Below are positions 19,034 through 31,516 of a stretch of 64,000 nucleotides of DNA, piece by piece. Origin of the DNA: Flectonema sp. DT1601 (lineage: Eukaryota; Euglenozoa; Diplonemea; Diplonemida; Diplonemidae); contig OZ025792.1 in NCBI GenBank assembly GCA_964019425.1, forward strand, positions 682,001 through 746,000, in the 5' to 3' direction. The notes below the pieces were generated by a model that worked only from the letters and a program-made list of their open reading frames with translations, did not search any database and was not told the origin of the DNA. Position 1 is the stretch's first letter. Every line of letters begins with the position of its first letter. The translations under genes were made by a program, and so were the position numbers.

Positions 19034-20949
19034 GTATTACGGTTTTATCTTTCTTCCTTCTCTTTAAATGAAAAATTCTTTAATAACAATTCTATAGATT
19101 ATATTTGAGGTTCTTTTTCTTATGAATCTATTTGCCAGTACTAATACCACAGTTAGTTATCTCTTCTTTGAATTAAAGAAGCGATCATTGGAATTGAAGA
19201 AAGATGAGCAGACGAACTGAAATGTTCTTCTACATTAATGTTTGCGTTGCTTTCGAAAAATTCGTTTGCAGCAAATGTGCAATCACACCCCTCTCCTCCT
19301 TTTTTGTATTTATTTTTGTCTTTGGATTTATTTTTAAAATAAACCCCTCACACATTAGTTGTGTTGAAGTATATCGTTTTTGCTTATTTTTTTAAAAGAA
19401 AACCATAGATCAGCTTTAAAATATTCCTTTCAGTATTCAATATTAATTTTTATATTAGTTCCTATAATTGATACTGTTATTGTGTTGTGTCAAAATTTCA
19501 CCCAGACTGATTTTCGGATACCAACTTGTTGCGGACCATAAACTGACTGTCTTCAGTGATCTCCTTTTGTTTTCATTTCTTGAGTGATGTGGATATGTGC
19601 TGCCCAATTTTTTTTGTAGTGCTTTTATAAAGCTTTTCGGTAAGCAGTACAAATATAATGCTTTGGACAACTGGGGGTGAAAGATCCTCAGTACTGTTCT
19701 GGCGGTTTCTATTTTTTCATTCGTGGTGTGTGGGCATATAGCACGTATATGGTCGTATTATAAATAGTAGCTATAATTACAGTATCGAGTTAATACCCTA
19801 TTTTTTTTAACTTCAAAAAGAGAAAAAAAAAAAAAAAAAAAAACGAATCATCCTTTTCCTCTTTCTTCCTTTATTGGAATACCTGGAACATGAACATGAA
19901 CAAGAAAAAGAAAAATCTACAAAATGTTTTCCAGTTAAACCTCCTGATCTCAACCAACGACTCCGATGAGTTTAGCAACGAGAAGTAAACGATAGTTCTT
20001 CCTTCTCTCTTTTGCTGTTAACTTATCCTATCTCTTTGTTTTTTATTCATTCGAAGTGTTTTTCTCTAAATACCGAAAAGAGCGTATACTATCATTTTTA
20101 TTTATTTATTTTTAAAATTTAATTTTCCGCTGTTGTGACTAGCTAAAGGAGAGAATAAAGATTTGGGATAACCAAAGAAACGAAGGTCGAGAAGCATTCC
20201 GACTTTTCTTTGGTGCTTAATACTTTCGATTATTAAGCATGAGCTTATAGCCTCCCTATTTTCTTTTTTTGGATCTCACGACATGTTCAGGCTTTTCATT
20301 TGCATTCAGTATGGAGTCTTAAACAAGCTGCACTATTCGCTCGATTTATGTTAATTTTCAGTTTGTTTCTTTCAATATAATATTATCAAAGTGATTCCTT
20401 GGTGAGCATAACAAGCCTTTATTTATATTAAATTTCAGCCGTTTTTTTTTTTAAAAGAGCCCCAAAAAATAGGTTTCTTTGTAAGGCTGCTAAGACCAGT
20501 AAACTTCTTTTCGTATGCTCTCTCCCACATTTTCTCTGCCTTTTTTTTCCCCCTATTTATTTATTGTTATTCACTGACCTAGTCAGAAAGGAAACGGTAA
20601 AGATTAGGAACCGTTATATATCTTTTCCCCTCTTTTTCAGAAATTGTCAATTTTCATTTTTTGATAATTTGCAATCACATCTCCCACGTCGGTAATAACA
20701 CGAGAAATTAATTAAAAAAAAAAAAAAACCTTTTCATTCACTGATTCGCTCGCGAGGGCACACAAAGTAACGCCGTCGTTGTTCCCAACATAATTTGTGT
20801 TTATCTCATTATCCGATGTGGGTGAGTCCAGTAGGACTGTTTTCTAGCTCTCATGTTCCTCTGTTCTTCATCCTGCTATTGAAGTATTGCACTCCAACGT
20901 TTGTTATTTAAGATATTCTTCTCTTCAACAGTAATTAACAATCACAACT
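19034..20949. other. SG3-SG4 spacer (type B), no gene supported
   Basis: About 1.9 kb, nearly identical to 25181-27098 and 31517-33432. Contains a CCAAT (19604-19608) and TATAAA (19626-19631) pair before a 27-codon frame (19658-19741), a poly-A run (about 19828-19842), the hairpin (20171-20214) and the inverted pair with one change (CCCACGTCGG 20683-20692; CCGATGTGGG 20813-20822). Small frames such as 19204-19395 are shared because the DNA is duplicated; one copy carries a stop, so I do not call them genes. Confidence 0.65.
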
Positions 20950-23670
20950 ATGCGTCAATCGTCATTAGCGGTATTGCTGTCTTTGATTGGCAGCTCACTT
21001 GCAGATGAGTGCCCGAAAACTGACTATTGCTCTCCAGGGACAGCATTTGTTGGTAAGAAACTGTCCTTTAAAGATAGTATTGGAACTATTTCATGTGATA
21101 AAGGAGTAGCCTCACCAGAATATATTGATGTCGGATGTGGTGCTATCGATTCCTTTGAAGCCGTGAACCAATTGATTGCTCGTCCTGCCAGTTTCGAAGG
21201 TGCTACACCATTTTCTGCTGCAGTAGTTTGTGAAGCAGACGGTGTCACAGAGTACAGACTTAAAAGTAAATACGAGGTTGCAGACTGCATTCCACTTCCT
21301 GATGACAAATCGCAATCCGGATCAGGAAATTCTGGTTCTGCAGACTCCAAGTCCAGTACTGGTTCCGGTAGTTCCCTCTCTGGGTCGGGAAGCTCTCTCT
21401 CAGGTTCATCTGACTCCGACTCGGGATCAGGCAGCTCACAATCTGGTTCTGGCAGCTGGTCAGGTTCTGGTTCAGGCAGTTCCCTCTCAGGTTCATCCGA
21501 TTCCGACTCGAGATCAGGCAGCTCGCAATCTGGTTCTGGTAGCTGGTCAGGTTCTGGTTCAGGCAGCTCACAATCTGGTTCTGGTAGCTGGTCAGGTTCT
21601 GGTTCAGGCAGCTCGCAATCTGGTTCTGGCAGCTCCCTCTCAGGTTCATCCGACTCCGACTCGAGATCAGGCAGCTCGCAATCTGGTTCTGGTAGCTGGT
21701 CAGGTTCTGGTTCAGGCAGTTCCCTCTCAGGTTCATCCGATTCCGACTCGAGATCAGGCAGCACGCAATCTGGTTCTGGTAGCTGGTCAGGTTCTGGTTC
21801 AGGCAGCTCGCAATCTGGTTCTGGTAGCTGGTCAGGTTCTGGTTCAGGCAGCTCACAATCTGGTTCTGGTAGCTGGTCAGGTTCTGGTTCAGGCAGCTCG
21901 CAATCTGGTTCTGGTAGCTGGTCAGGTTCTGGTTCAGGCAGCTCGCAATCTGGTTCTGGCAGCTGGTCAGGTTCTGGTTCAGGCAGCTCGCAATCTGGTT
22001 CTGGCAGCTCCCTCTCAGGTTCCTCCGACTCCGACTCGAGATCAGGCAGCTCACAATCTGGTTCTGGTAGCTGGTCAGGTTCTGGTTCAGGCAGCTCGCA
22101 ATCTGGTTCTGGTAGCTGGTCAGGTTCTGGTTCAGGCAGCTCGCAATCTGGTTCTGGCAGCTGGTCAGGTTCTGGTTCAGGCAGCTCGCAATCTGGTTCT
22201 GGCAGCTCCCTCTCAGGTTCCTCCGACTCCGACTCGAGATCAGGCAGCTCGCAATCTGGTTCTGGCAGCTCCCTCTCAGGTTCATCCGACTCCGACTCGA
22301 GATCAGGCAGCTCGCAATCTGGTTCTGGCAGCTGGTCAGGTTCTGGTTCAGGCAGCTCGCAATCTGGTTCTGGCAGCTGGTCAGGTTCTGGTTCAGGCAG
22401 CTCGCAATCTGGTTCTGGCAGCTCCCTCTCAGGTTCCTCCGACTCCGACTCGAGATCAGGCAGCTCGCAATCTGGTTCTGGCAGCTCCCTCTCAGGTTCA
22501 TCCGACTACGACTCGAGATCAGGCAGCTCGCAATCTGGTTCTGGTAGCTGGTCAGGTTCTGGTTCAGGCAGCTCGCAATCTGGTTCTGGCAGCTGGTCAG
22601 GTTCTGGTTCAGGCAGCTCGCAATCTGGTTCTGGCAGCTCCCTCTCAGGTTCATCCGACTACGACTCGAGATCAGGCAGCTCGCAATCTGGTTCTGGTAG
22701 CTGGTCAGGTTCTGGTTCAGGCAGCTCACAATCTGGTTCAGGCAGCTCGCAATCTGGTTCTGGCAGCTCCCTCTCAGGTTCATCCGACTCCGACTCGAGA
22801 TCAGGCAGCTCGCAATCTGGTTCTGGCAGCTGGTCAGGTTCTGGTTCAGGCAGCTCGCAATCTGGTTCTGGCAGCTCCCTCTCAGGTTCCTCCGACTCCG
22901 ACTCGAGATCAGGCAGCTCGCAATCTGGTTCTGGTAGCTGGTCAGGTTCTGGTTCAGGCAGCTCCCTCTCAGGTTCATCCGACTCCGACTCGAGATCAGG
23001 CAGCTCACAATCTGGTTCTGGTAGCTGGTCAGGTTCTGGTTCAGGCAGCTCCCTCTCAGGTTCATCCGATTCCGACTCGAGATCAGGCAGCTCACAATCT
23101 GGTTCAGGCAGCTGGTCAGGTTCTGGGTCGGTAAGTTCTCTATTAGGTTCATCCGACTCCGATTCGAGATCAGGCAACTCACAATATGGTTCTGGTAGCG
23201 GCTCATGGTCGGGCTCTGGTTCTGGTAACTGGTCAGGTTCTGGGTCCGGCAGCTCTGACTCTGACTCCAGCTTCTCTGGTTCTGGAAGTGCTGGCTCTTG
23301 GTCAGGTTCTGGGTCAGGAAGTTCTCTCTCAGGTTCATCCGACTCCTACTCAGGTTCGAACTCCAGAACTGGATCGTCGGACTCTGGCAGTTGGTCTGAT
23401 TCGCACTCAGGGAAATCAAAGGTAACTAGTGAGCCGAGCGGTCGTATTTCTGGTGCTTCTCCATCTTCTGATGACTCATTATCGTCTGGAGCGATGGTTG
23501 CGGTGATTGTCGTCCCGTTTGTGGCATTGGTATTGATTGTAGGCGCAGTACTTGTGAAAAGAAAGTTCTATTCAAAACCAGCCACAAGCAGCAATGAGCT
23601 GCTTGAATTAGGCGATTTGGATAAGGCTGATTACCATGGTGCTAAGGATGATTCGTTACTTTTAAACTAA
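20950..23670 (+). CDS. SG4: Ser/Gly-repeat type I membrane protein, 906 aa
   Basis: Signal peptide, six-Cys domain (one change, T32A), repeat, TM helix at about 848-869, tail ending DSLLLN. Its repeat is dominated by tandem 45-bp [15 protein letters not shown] modules with fewer 42-bp [14 protein letters not shown] modules, so the balance of the two half-units differs from SG1. A variant SSDYDSRSG (Ser to Tyr) appears twice. An irregular region with [18 protein letters not shown] and [15 protein letters not shown] precedes the conserved stalk. First copy of the 6.15-kb duplication unit (20950-27098). Stop TAA. Confidence 0.85.
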   Translation: MRQSSLAVLLSLIGSSLADECPKTDYCSPGTAFVGKKLSFKDSIGTISCDKGVASPEYIDVGCGAIDSFEAVNQLIARPASFEGATPFSAAVVCEADGVTEYRLKSKYEVADCIPLPDDKSQSGSGNSGSADSKSSTGSGSSLSGSGSSLSGSSDSDSGSGSSQSGSGSWSGSGSGSSLSGSSDSDSRSGSSQSGSGSWSGSGSGSSQSGSGSWSGSGSGSSQSGSGSSLSGSSDSDSRSGSSQSGSGSWSGSGSGSSLSGSSDSDSRSGSTQSGSGSWSGSGSGSSQSGSGSWSGSGSGSSQSGSGSWSGSGSGSSQSGSGSWSGSGSGSSQSGSGSWSGSGSGSSQSGSGSSLSGSSDSDSRSGSSQSGSGSWSGSGSGSSQSGSGSWSGSGSGSSQSGSGSWSGSGSGSSQSGSGSSLSGSSDSDSRSGSSQSGSGSSLSGSSDSDSRSGSSQSGSGSWSGSGSGSSQSGSGSWSGSGSGSSQSGSGSSLSGSSDSDSRSGSSQSGSGSSLSGSSDYDSRSGSSQSGSGSWSGSGSGSSQSGSGSWSGSGSGSSQSGSGSSLSGSSDYDSRSGSSQSGSGSWSGSGSGSSQSGSGSSQSGSGSSLSGSSDSDSRSGSSQSGSGSWSGSGSGSSQSGSGSSLSGSSDSDSRSGSSQSGSGSWSGSGSGSSLSGSSDSDSRSGSSQSGSGSWSGSGSGSSLSGSSDSDSRSGSSQSGSGSWSGSGSVSSLLGSSDSDSRSGNSQYGSGSGSWSGSGSGNWSGSGSGSSDSDSSFSGSGSAGSWSGSGSGSSLSGSSDSYSGSNSRTGSSDSGSWSDSHSGKSKVTSEPSGRISGASPSSDDSLSSGAMVAVIVVPFVALVLIVGAVLVKRKFYSKPATSSNELLELGDLDKADYHGAKDDSLLLN

Positions 23671-24169
23671 GTATTACGGTTTTATCTTTCTTCCTTCTCT
23701 TTAAATGAAAAATTCTTTAATAACAATTCTATAGATTATCTTTGAGGTTCTTTTTCTTATGAATCTATTTGCCAGTACTAATACCACAGTTAGTTATCTC
23801 TTCTTTGAATTAAAGAAGCGATCATTGGAATTGAAGAAAGATGAGCAGACGAACTGAAATGTTCTTCTGCATTTTTAGTTTGTGTTGCTGTCGAAAACTT
23901 CGCTAGCAGCAATGCGAATTATCCCTCCTCCTCTTTTGTATTTAATTCTCTCTTGTGAGGATTATTTTTTAAAATTATCCCTCACACATTAGCTGTGTGA
24001 TACAGTGTGTAGTTTTGCTTATTTTTTAAAAGAAATAAATAGCTTCACATTGACCCAAACTATATCAAGTGAATACGTGCATTCTAATCGCTCCCTCATT
24101 GAAAGGTGTACTTGAGTTGCACAGGCTTACAAACAGATAAAGTAAGCATTCGATGGTTTGATGATTTCC
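23671..24169. other. SG4 3' flank, no gene
   Basis: Shares the SG3 3' flank for about 180 bp and then the TTAGCTGTGTGATACAG, AGTGAATACGTGCAT and TTGAGTTGCACAGGC blocks found after other SG genes. Stops matching the array at about 24170. Confidence 0.6.
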
Positions 24170-24644
24170 TCTCACCGTATAATAGCAAAGAAGATTATGC
24201 GGAAGATATTTAAATAACTGAACCCTGAACTACTATACGAGTAGTCAAAACACCCAGTCATTTCCTCTGCAAGTATTTAACTTCACAAGACCGGAAGGCT
24301 GGAGGATGAAACTCGACGGAGGGATGATCGACTGCGTGACTACTGGCACGCCAGCATCCTCAGAACAGCCTGCTAATTCACTTCCGATGAGTGCTTCAGA
24401 TTCCAGTTAGTTTTCCTATCCACGATTCATCATCGTGGTATCCTTCTCATGAAGTGGTAGTTACAATCCAACGAGCTGTTAGTAGATAGCAGTCAATGAC
24501 GCCTCGACACTACGAGGAGTAAGATAAGAAAACAATACCAACTGGTAGAGTTACTAAGAGAGGTAAAAGTCGCGTGTCAGAGGAAAATGACTACGATGAC
24601 GATACTGAAGACACAGATAACACCTCTGACACTTCACTACTGTG
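24170..24644 (+). other. Trapped segment of an unrelated gene, copy 1
   Basis: About 475 bp unrelated to SG DNA, also at 30500-30973. It holds coding-like stretches: a frame at about 24226-24413 reading SFPLQVFNFTRPEGWRMKL and TPASSEQPANSLPMSASDSS, and a later acidic frame reading TGRVTKRGKSRVSEENDYDD followed by more Asp/Thr. A possible GTTAGT donor follows the first stretch. Base composition is more balanced than the spacers. The acidic frame is not in phase with the SG frame downstream. Family not recognised. Confidence 0.6.
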
Positions 24645-25180
24645 GGCTCTGGTTCTGGTAACTGGTCGGGTTCTGGGTCAGGAAGCTCTGACTCCAGCTT
24701 CACTGGTTCTGGTAGCTCCCTCTCAGGTTCATCCGTCTCCGACTCGATATCAGGCAGCTCGCAATCTGGTTCTGGCAGTGGCTCGTGGTCGGGCTCTGGT
24801 TCTGGTAACTGTTCAGATTCCGGGTCCGAAAATTCTCTCTCAGGTTCATCCGACTCCTACTCAGGTTCGAACTCCAGAACTGGATCGTCGGACTCTGGCA
24901 GTTGGTCTGATTCGCACTCAGGGAAATCAAAGGTAACTAGTGAGCCGAGCGGTCGTATTTCTGGTCTTCTCCATCTTCTGATGACTCATTATCGTCTGGA
25001 GAGATGGTTGCGGTGATTGTCGTCCCGTTTGTGGCATTGGTATTGATTGTAGGCGCAGTACTTGTGAAAAAAAACTTCTTTTCAAAACCAGCCACACGCA
25101 GCAATGAGCTGCTTGAATTAGGAGATTTGGATAAGGCTGATTACCATGGTGCTAAGGATGATTCGTTACTTTTAAACTAA
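24645..25180 (+). pseudogene. SG5: 5'-truncated SG pseudogene with frameshift
   Basis: Begins abruptly within the irregular late part of the SG repeat ([17 protein letters not shown]) with no signal peptide, six-Cys domain or ATG. Continues through the stalk to the SGRISG site, where one base is missing relative to paralogues (GGTGCTTCTCC reads GGTCTTCTCC at about 24963), shifting the frame before the membrane helix. DNA for the helix and tail is still recognisable to the TAA at 25180. Confidence 0.85.
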
Positions 25181-27098
25181 GTTATACGTTATTATCTTTC
25201 TTCCTTCTCTTTAAATGAAAAATTCTTTAATAACAATTCTATAGATTATCTTTGAGGTTCTTTTTCTTATGAATCTATTTGCCAGTACTAATACCACAGT
25301 TAGTTATCTCTTCTTTGAATTAAAGAAGCGATCATTGGAATTGAAGAAAGATGAGCAGACGAACTGAAATGTTCTTCTACATTAATGTTTGCGTTGCTTT
25401 CGAAAAATTCGTTTGCAGCAAATGTGCAATCACACCCCTCTCCTCCTTTTTTGTATTTATTTTTGTCTTTGGATTTATTTTTAAAATAAACCCCTCACAC
25501 ATTAGTTGTGTTGAAGTATATCGTTTTTGCTTATTTTTTTAAAAGAAAACCATAGATCAGCTTTAAAATATTCCTTTCAGTATTCAATATTAATTTTTAT
25601 ATTAGTTCCTATAATTGATACTGTTATTGTGTTGTGTCAAGATTTCACCCAGACTGATTTTCGGATACCAACTTGTTGCGGACCATAAACTGACTGTCTT
25701 CAGTGATTCCCTTTTGTTTTCATTTCTTGAGTGATGTGGATATGTGCTGCCCAATTTTTTTTGTAGTGCTTTTATAAAGCTTTTCGGTAAGCAGTACAAA
25801 TATAATGCTTTGGACAACTGGGGGTGAAAGATCCCTCAGTACTGTTCTGGCGGTTTCTATTTTTTCATTCGTGGTGTGTGGGCATATAGCACGTATATGG
25901 TCGTATTATAAATAGTAGCTATAATTACAGTATCGAGTTAATACCCTATTTTTTTTAACTTCAAAAAGAGAAAAAAAAAAAAAAAAAAAAAACGAATCAT
26001 CCTTTTCCTCTTTCTTCCTTTATTGGAATACCTGGAACATGAACATGAACAAGAAAAAGAAAAATCTACAAAATGTTTTCCAGTTAAACCTCCTGATCTC
26101 AACCAACGACTCCGATGAGTTCAGCAACGAGAAGTAAACGATAGTTCTTCCTTCTCTCTTTTGCTGTTAACTTATCCTATCTCTTTGTTTTTTATTCATT
26201 CGAAGTGTTTTTCTCTAAATACCGAAAAGAGCGTATACTATCATTTTTATTTATTTATTTTTAAAATTTAATTTTCCGCTGTTGTGACTAGCTAAAGGAG
26301 AGAATAAAGATTTGGGATAACCAAAGAAACGAAGGTCGAGAAGCATTCCGACTTTTCTTTGGTGCTTAATACTTTCAATTATTAAGCATGAGCTTATAGC
26401 CTCCCTATTTTCTTTTTTTGGATCTCACGACATGTTCTGGCTTTTCATTTGCATTCAGTATGGAGTCTTAAACAAGCTGCACTATTCGCTCGATTTATGT
26501 TAATTTTCAGTTTGTTTCTTTCAATATAATATTATCAAAGTGATTCCTTGGTGAGCATAACAAGCCTTTATTTATATTAAATTTCAGCCGTTTTTTTTTT
26601 TAAAAGAGCCCCAAAAAATAGGTTTCTTTGTAAGGCTGCTAAGACCAGTAAACTTCTTTTCGTATGCTCTCTCCCACATTTTCTCTGCCTTTTTTTTCCC
26701 CCTATTTATTTATTGTTATTCACTGACCTAGTCAGAAAGGAAACGGTAAAGATTAGGAACCGTTATATATCTTTTCCCCTCTTTTTCAGAAATTGTCAAT
26801 TTTCATTTTTTGATAATTTGCAATCACATCTCCCACATCGGTAATAACACGAGAAATAAATTTAAAAAAAAAAAAAACCTTTTCATTCACTGATTCGCTC
26901 GCGAGGGCACACAAAGTAACGCCGTCGTTGTTCCCAACATAATTTGTGTTTATCTCATTATCCGATGTGGGTGAGGACAGTAGGACTGTTTTCTAGCTCT
27001 CATGTTCCTCTGTTCTTCATCCTGCTATTGAAGTATTGCACTCCAACGTTTGTTATTTAAGATATTCTTCTCTTCAACAGTAATTAACAATCACAACT
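25181..27098. other. Spacer before SG6 (type B), no gene supported
   Basis: Near-identical copy of 19034-20949. Hairpin at 26320-26363, inverted pair at 26832-26841/26962-26971, short SG promoter. An extra C near 25834 shifts the 27-codon frame seen in the sister spacers, which argues that this frame is not under selection. Confidence 0.65.
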
Positions 27099-29999
27099 AT
27101 GCGTCAATCGTCATTAGCGGTATTGCTGTCTTTGATTGGCAGCTCACTTGCAGATGAGTGCCCGAAAACTGACTATTGCTCTCCAGGGACAACATTTGTT
27201 GGTAAGAAACTGTCCTTTAAAGATAGTATTGGAACTATTTCATGTGATAAAGGAGTAGCCTCACCAGAATATATTGATGTCGGATGTGGTGCTATCGATT
27301 CCTTTGAAGCCGTGAACCAATTGATTGCTCGTCCTGCCAGTTTCGAAGGTGCTACACCATTTTCTGCTGCAGTAGTTTGTGAAGCAGACGGCGTCACAGA
27401 GTACAGACTTAAAAGTAAATACGAGGTTGCAGACTGCATTCCACTTCCTGATGACAAATCGCGATCCGGATCAGGAAATTCTGGTTCTGCAGACTCCGAG
27501 TCCAGTACTGGTTCCGGTAGTTCCCTCTCTGGGTCGGGAAGCTCTCTCTCAGGTTCATCTGACTCCGACTCGAGATCAGGCAGCTCGCAATCTGGTTCTG
27601 GTAGCTCCCTCTCAGGTTCATCCGATTCCGACTCGAGATCAGGCAGCTCGCAATCTGGTTCTGGTAGCTGGTCAGGTTCTGGTTCAGGCAGCTCGCAATC
27701 TGGTTCTGGTAGCTCCCTCTCAGGTTCATCCGATTCCGACTCGAGATCAGGCAGCTCACAATCTGGTTCTGGTAGCTGGTCAGGTTCTGGTTCTGGCAGC
27801 TCCCTCTCAGGTTCATCCGACTCCGACTCGGGATCAGGCAGCTCGCAATCTGGTTCTGGTAGCTGGTCAGGTTCTGGTTCAGGCAGTTCCCTCTCAGGTT
27901 CATCCGATTCCGACTCGAGATCAGGCAGCTCACAATCTGGTTCTGGTAGCTGGTCAGGTTCTGGTTCAGGCAGCTCGCAATCTGGTTCTGGCAGCTCCCT
28001 CTCAGGTTCATCCGATTCCGACTCGAGATCAGGCAGCTCACAATCTGGTTCTGGTAGCTGGTCAGGTTCTGGTTCAGGCAGCTCGCAATCTGGTTCTGGC
28101 AGCTCCCTCTCAGGTTCATCCGACTCCGACTCGAGATCAGGCAGCTCACAATCTGGTTCTGGTAGCTGGTCAGGTTCTGGTTCTGGCAGCTCCCTCTCAG
28201 GTTCATCCGACTACGACTCGAGATCAGGCAGCTCACAATCTGTTTCTGGTAGCTGGTCAGGTTCTGGTTCAGGCAGCTCGCAATCTGGTTCTGGTAGCTG
28301 GTCAGGTTCTGGTTCAGGCAGCTCCCTCTCAGGTTCATCCGACTACGACTCGAGATCAGGCAGCTCGCAATCTGGTTCTGGTAGCTGGTCAGGTTCTGGT
28401 TCAGGAAGCTCCCTCTCAGGTTCATCCGATTCCGACTCGAGATCAGGAAGCTCACAATCTGGTTCTGGTGGCTGGTCAGGTTCTGGTTCAGGCAGCTCGC
28501 AATCTGGTTCTGGCAGCTCCCTCTCAGGTTCATCCGACTACGACTCGAGATCAGGCAGCTCGCAATCTGGTTCTGGTAGCTGGTCAGGTTCTGGTTCAGG
28601 CAGCTCACAATCTGGTTCTGGTAGCTGGTCAGGTTCTGGTTCAGGCAGCTCCCAATCTGGTTCTGGTAGCTGGTCAGGTTCTGGTTCAGGAAGCTCACAA
28701 TCTGGTTCTGGTAGCTGGTCAGGTTCTGGTTCAGGCAGCTCCCTCTCAGGTTCATCCGACTACGACTCGAGATCAGGCAGCTCGCAATCTGGTTCTGGTA
28801 GCTGGTCAGGTTCTGGTTCAGGCAGCTCACAATCTGGTTCTGGTAGCTGGTCAGGTTCTGGTTCAGGCAGCTCACAATCTGGTTCTGGTAGCTGGTCAGG
28901 TTCTGGTTCAGGAAGCTCCCTCTCAGGTTCATCCGATTCCGACTCGAGATCAGGAAGCTCACAATCTGGTTCTGGTAGCTGGTCAGGTTCTGGTTCAGGC
29001 AGCTCCCTCTCAGGTTCATCCGATTCCGACTCGAGATCAGGAAGCTCACAATCTGGTTCTGGTAGCTGGTCAGGTTCTGGTAGCTCCCTCTCAGGTTCAT
29101 CCGACTCCGACTCGAGATCAGGAAGCTCACAATCTGGTTCTGGTAGCTGGTCAGGTTCTGGTTCTGGCAGCTCACAATCTGGTTCAGGCAGCTGGTCAGG
29201 TTCAGGGTCGGTAAGTTCTCTATTAGGTTCATCCGACTCCGATTCGAGATCAGGCAACTCACAATATGGTTCTGGTAGCGGCTCATGGTCTGGTTCTGGT
29301 AACTGGTCAGGTTCTGGGTCAGGCAGCTCTGACTCTGACTCCAGCTTCTCTGGTTCTGGAAGTACTGGATCCAGGTCAGGTTCTGGTTCAGGAAGCTCCC
29401 TCTCAGGTTCACCCGACTCCGATTCGAGATCAGGAAGCTCGCAATCTGGATCTGGTAGCTGGTCAGGTTCTGGCAGTTCCCTCTCAGGTTCATCCGACTC
29501 TGACTCGAGATCAGTCAGCTCAAAATCTGATTCTGGCAGTGGCTCATGGTCGGGCTCTGGTAACTGGTCAGGTTCTGGGTCGGGAAGCTCTGACTACAGC
29601 TCCTCTGGTTCTGGAAGTGCTGGCTCTTGGTCAGGTTCTGGGTCAGGAAGTTCTCTCTCAGGTTCATCCGACTCCTACTCAGGTTCGAACTCCAGAACTG
29701 GATCGTCGGACTCTGGCAGTTGGTCTGATTCGCACTCAGGGAAATCAAAGGTAACTAGTGAGCCGAGCGGTCGTATTTCTGGTGCTTCTCCATCTTCTGA
29801 TGACTCATTATCGTCTGGAGCGATGGTTGCAGTGATTGTCGCCCCGTTTGTGGCATTGGTATTGATTGTAGGCGCAGTACTTGTGAAAAGAAAGTTCTAT
29901 TCAAAACCAGCCACCAGCAGCAATGAGCTGCTTGAATTAGGAGATTTGGATAAGGCTGATTACCATGGTGCTAAGGATGATTCGTTGCTTTTAAACTAA
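27099..29999 (+). CDS. SG6: Ser/Gly-repeat type I membrane protein, 966 aa
   Basis: Signal peptide, six-Cys domain, repeat with several SSDYDSRSG units and tandem [15 protein letters not shown] modules like SG4, then the irregular [20 protein letters not shown] region, an extra block ([35 protein letters not shown]), conserved stalk, TM helix at about 908-929 (Val to Ala, IVAPF) and a DSLLLN tail. Position 121 reads Ser-Arg instead of Ser-Gln at the domain-repeat junction. Closest to SG4 and SG8. Stop TAA. Confidence 0.85.
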   Translation: MRQSSLAVLLSLIGSSLADECPKTDYCSPGTTFVGKKLSFKDSIGTISCDKGVASPEYIDVGCGAIDSFEAVNQLIARPASFEGATPFSAAVVCEADGVTEYRLKSKYEVADCIPLPDDKSRSGSGNSGSADSESSTGSGSSLSGSGSSLSGSSDSDSRSGSSQSGSGSSLSGSSDSDSRSGSSQSGSGSWSGSGSGSSQSGSGSSLSGSSDSDSRSGSSQSGSGSWSGSGSGSSLSGSSDSDSGSGSSQSGSGSWSGSGSGSSLSGSSDSDSRSGSSQSGSGSWSGSGSGSSQSGSGSSLSGSSDSDSRSGSSQSGSGSWSGSGSGSSQSGSGSSLSGSSDSDSRSGSSQSGSGSWSGSGSGSSLSGSSDYDSRSGSSQSVSGSWSGSGSGSSQSGSGSWSGSGSGSSLSGSSDYDSRSGSSQSGSGSWSGSGSGSSLSGSSDSDSRSGSSQSGSGGWSGSGSGSSQSGSGSSLSGSSDYDSRSGSSQSGSGSWSGSGSGSSQSGSGSWSGSGSGSSQSGSGSWSGSGSGSSQSGSGSWSGSGSGSSLSGSSDYDSRSGSSQSGSGSWSGSGSGSSQSGSGSWSGSGSGSSQSGSGSWSGSGSGSSLSGSSDSDSRSGSSQSGSGSWSGSGSGSSLSGSSDSDSRSGSSQSGSGSWSGSGSSLSGSSDSDSRSGSSQSGSGSWSGSGSGSSQSGSGSWSGSGSVSSLLGSSDSDSRSGNSQYGSGSGSWSGSGNWSGSGSGSSDSDSSFSGSGSTGSRSGSGSGSSLSGSPDSDSRSGSSQSGSGSWSGSGSSLSGSSDSDSRSVSSKSDSGSGSWSGSGNWSGSGSGSSDYSSSGSGSAGSWSGSGSGSSLSGSSDSYSGSNSRTGSSDSGSWSDSHSGKSKVTSEPSGRISGASPSSDDSLSSGAMVAVIVAPFVALVLIVGAVLVKRKFYSKPATSSNELLELGDLDKADYHGAKDDSLLLN

Positions 30000-30499
30000 G
30001 TATTACGGTTTTATCTTTCTTCCTTCTCTTTAAATGAAAAATTCTTTAATAACAATTCTATAGATTATCTTTGAGGTTCTTTTTCTTATGAATCTATTTG
30101 CCAGTACTAATACCACAGTTAGTTATCTCTTTTTTGAATTAAAGAAGCGATCATTGGAATTGAAGAAAGATGAGCAGACGAACTGAAATGTTCTTCTGCA
30201 TTTTTTGTTTGCGTTGCTGTCGAAAACTTCGCTAGCAGCAATGCGCATTATCCCTCCTCCTCTTTTGTATTTAATTCTCTCTTGTGAGGATTATTTTTTA
30301 AAATTATCCCTCACACATTAGCTGTGTGATACAGTGTGTAGTTTTGCTTATTTTTTAAAAGAAATAAATAGCTTCACATTGACCCAAACTATATCAAGCG
30401 AATACGTGTATTCTAATCGCTCCCTCATTGAAAGGTGTACTTGAGTTGCACAGGCTTACAAACAGATAAAGTAAGCATTCGATGGTTTGATGATTTCCT
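30000..30499. other. SG6 3' flank, no gene
   Basis: Near-identical to 23671-24169, as expected from the 6.2-kb tandem duplication. Confidence 0.6.
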
Positions 30500-30973
30500 C
30501 TCACCGTATAATAGCAAAGAAGATTATGCAGAAGATATTTAACTAACTGAACCCTGAACAACTATACGAGTAGTCAAAACACCCAGTCATTTCCTCTGCA
30601 AGTATTTAACTTCACAAGACCGGAAGGCTGGAGGATGAAACTCGACGGAGGGATGATCGACTGCGTGACTGCTTGCACGCCAGCATCCTCAGAACAGCCT
30701 GCTAATTCACTTCCGATGAGTGCTTCAGATTCCAGTTAGTTTTCCTATCCACGATTCATCATCGTGGTATCCTTCTCATGAAGTGGTAGTTACAATCCAA
30801 CGAGCTGTTAGTAGATAGCAGTCAATGACGCCACGACACTACGAGGAGTAAGATAAGAAAACAATACCAACTGGTAGAGTTACTAAGAGAGGTAAAAGTC
30901 GCGTGTCAGAGGAAAATGACTACGATGACGATACTGAAGACACAGATAACACCTCTGACACTTCACTACTGTG
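30500..30973 (+). other. Trapped segment of an unrelated gene, copy 2
   Basis: Differs from copy 1 by only a handful of bases, some changing the possible protein (TTGTPASS becomes TACTPASS). The two copies therefore share one insertion event followed by recent tandem duplication of the whole 6.2-kb block. Confidence 0.6.
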
Positions 30974-31516
30974 GGCTCTGGTTCTGGTAACTGGTCGGGT
31001 TCTGGGTCAGGAAGCTCTGACTCTGACTCCAGCTTCGCTGGTTCTGGTAGCTCCCTCTCAGGTTCATCCGTCTCCGACTCGATATCAGGAAGCTCGCAAT
31101 CTGGTTCTGGCAGTGGCTCGTGGTCGGGCTCTAGTTCTGGTAACTGGTCAGATTCCGGGTCCGTAAGTTCTCTCTCAGGTTCATCCGACTCCTACTCAGG
31201 TTCGAACTCCAGAACTGGATCGTCGGACTCTGGCAGTTGGTCTGATTCGCACTCAGGGAAATCAAAGGTAACTAGTGAGCCGAGCGGTCGTATTTCTGGT
31301 GCTTCTCCATCTTCTGATGACTCATTATCGTCTGGAGCGATGGTTGCGGTGATTGTCGTCCCGTTTGTGGCATTGGTATTGATTGTAGGCGCAGTACTTG
31401 TGAAAAGAAAGTTCTATTCAGAACCAGCCACAAGCAGCAATGAGCTGCTTGAATTAGGAGATTTGGATAAGGCTGATTACCATGGTACTAAGGATGATTC
31501 GTTGCTTTTAAACTAA
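30974..31516 (+). pseudogene. SG7: 5'-truncated SG gene remnant with intact C-terminal frame
   Basis: Same truncation point as SG5, but the frame is open through the stalk, membrane helix and tail (ending DSLLLN). There is no ATG; a TGA lies just upstream in the SG frame and the preceding trapped segment is in another frame, so expression would need splicing or another promoter. The tail has Ser-Glu instead of Ser-Lys in FYSEPATSS. Confidence 0.8.

Noticed and set aside
19204-19395. 63-residue frame MSRRTEMFFYINV in the SG 3' flank, repeated at 25351
   Set aside because: Lies in duplicated spacer; the third copy (near 31688) carries an in-frame stop and the second half is A/T-driven hydrophobic text.
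19455-19670. 71-residue minus-strand frame in the type B spacers
   Set aside because: Present in all three only because the spacers are recent duplicates; no homology or start context.
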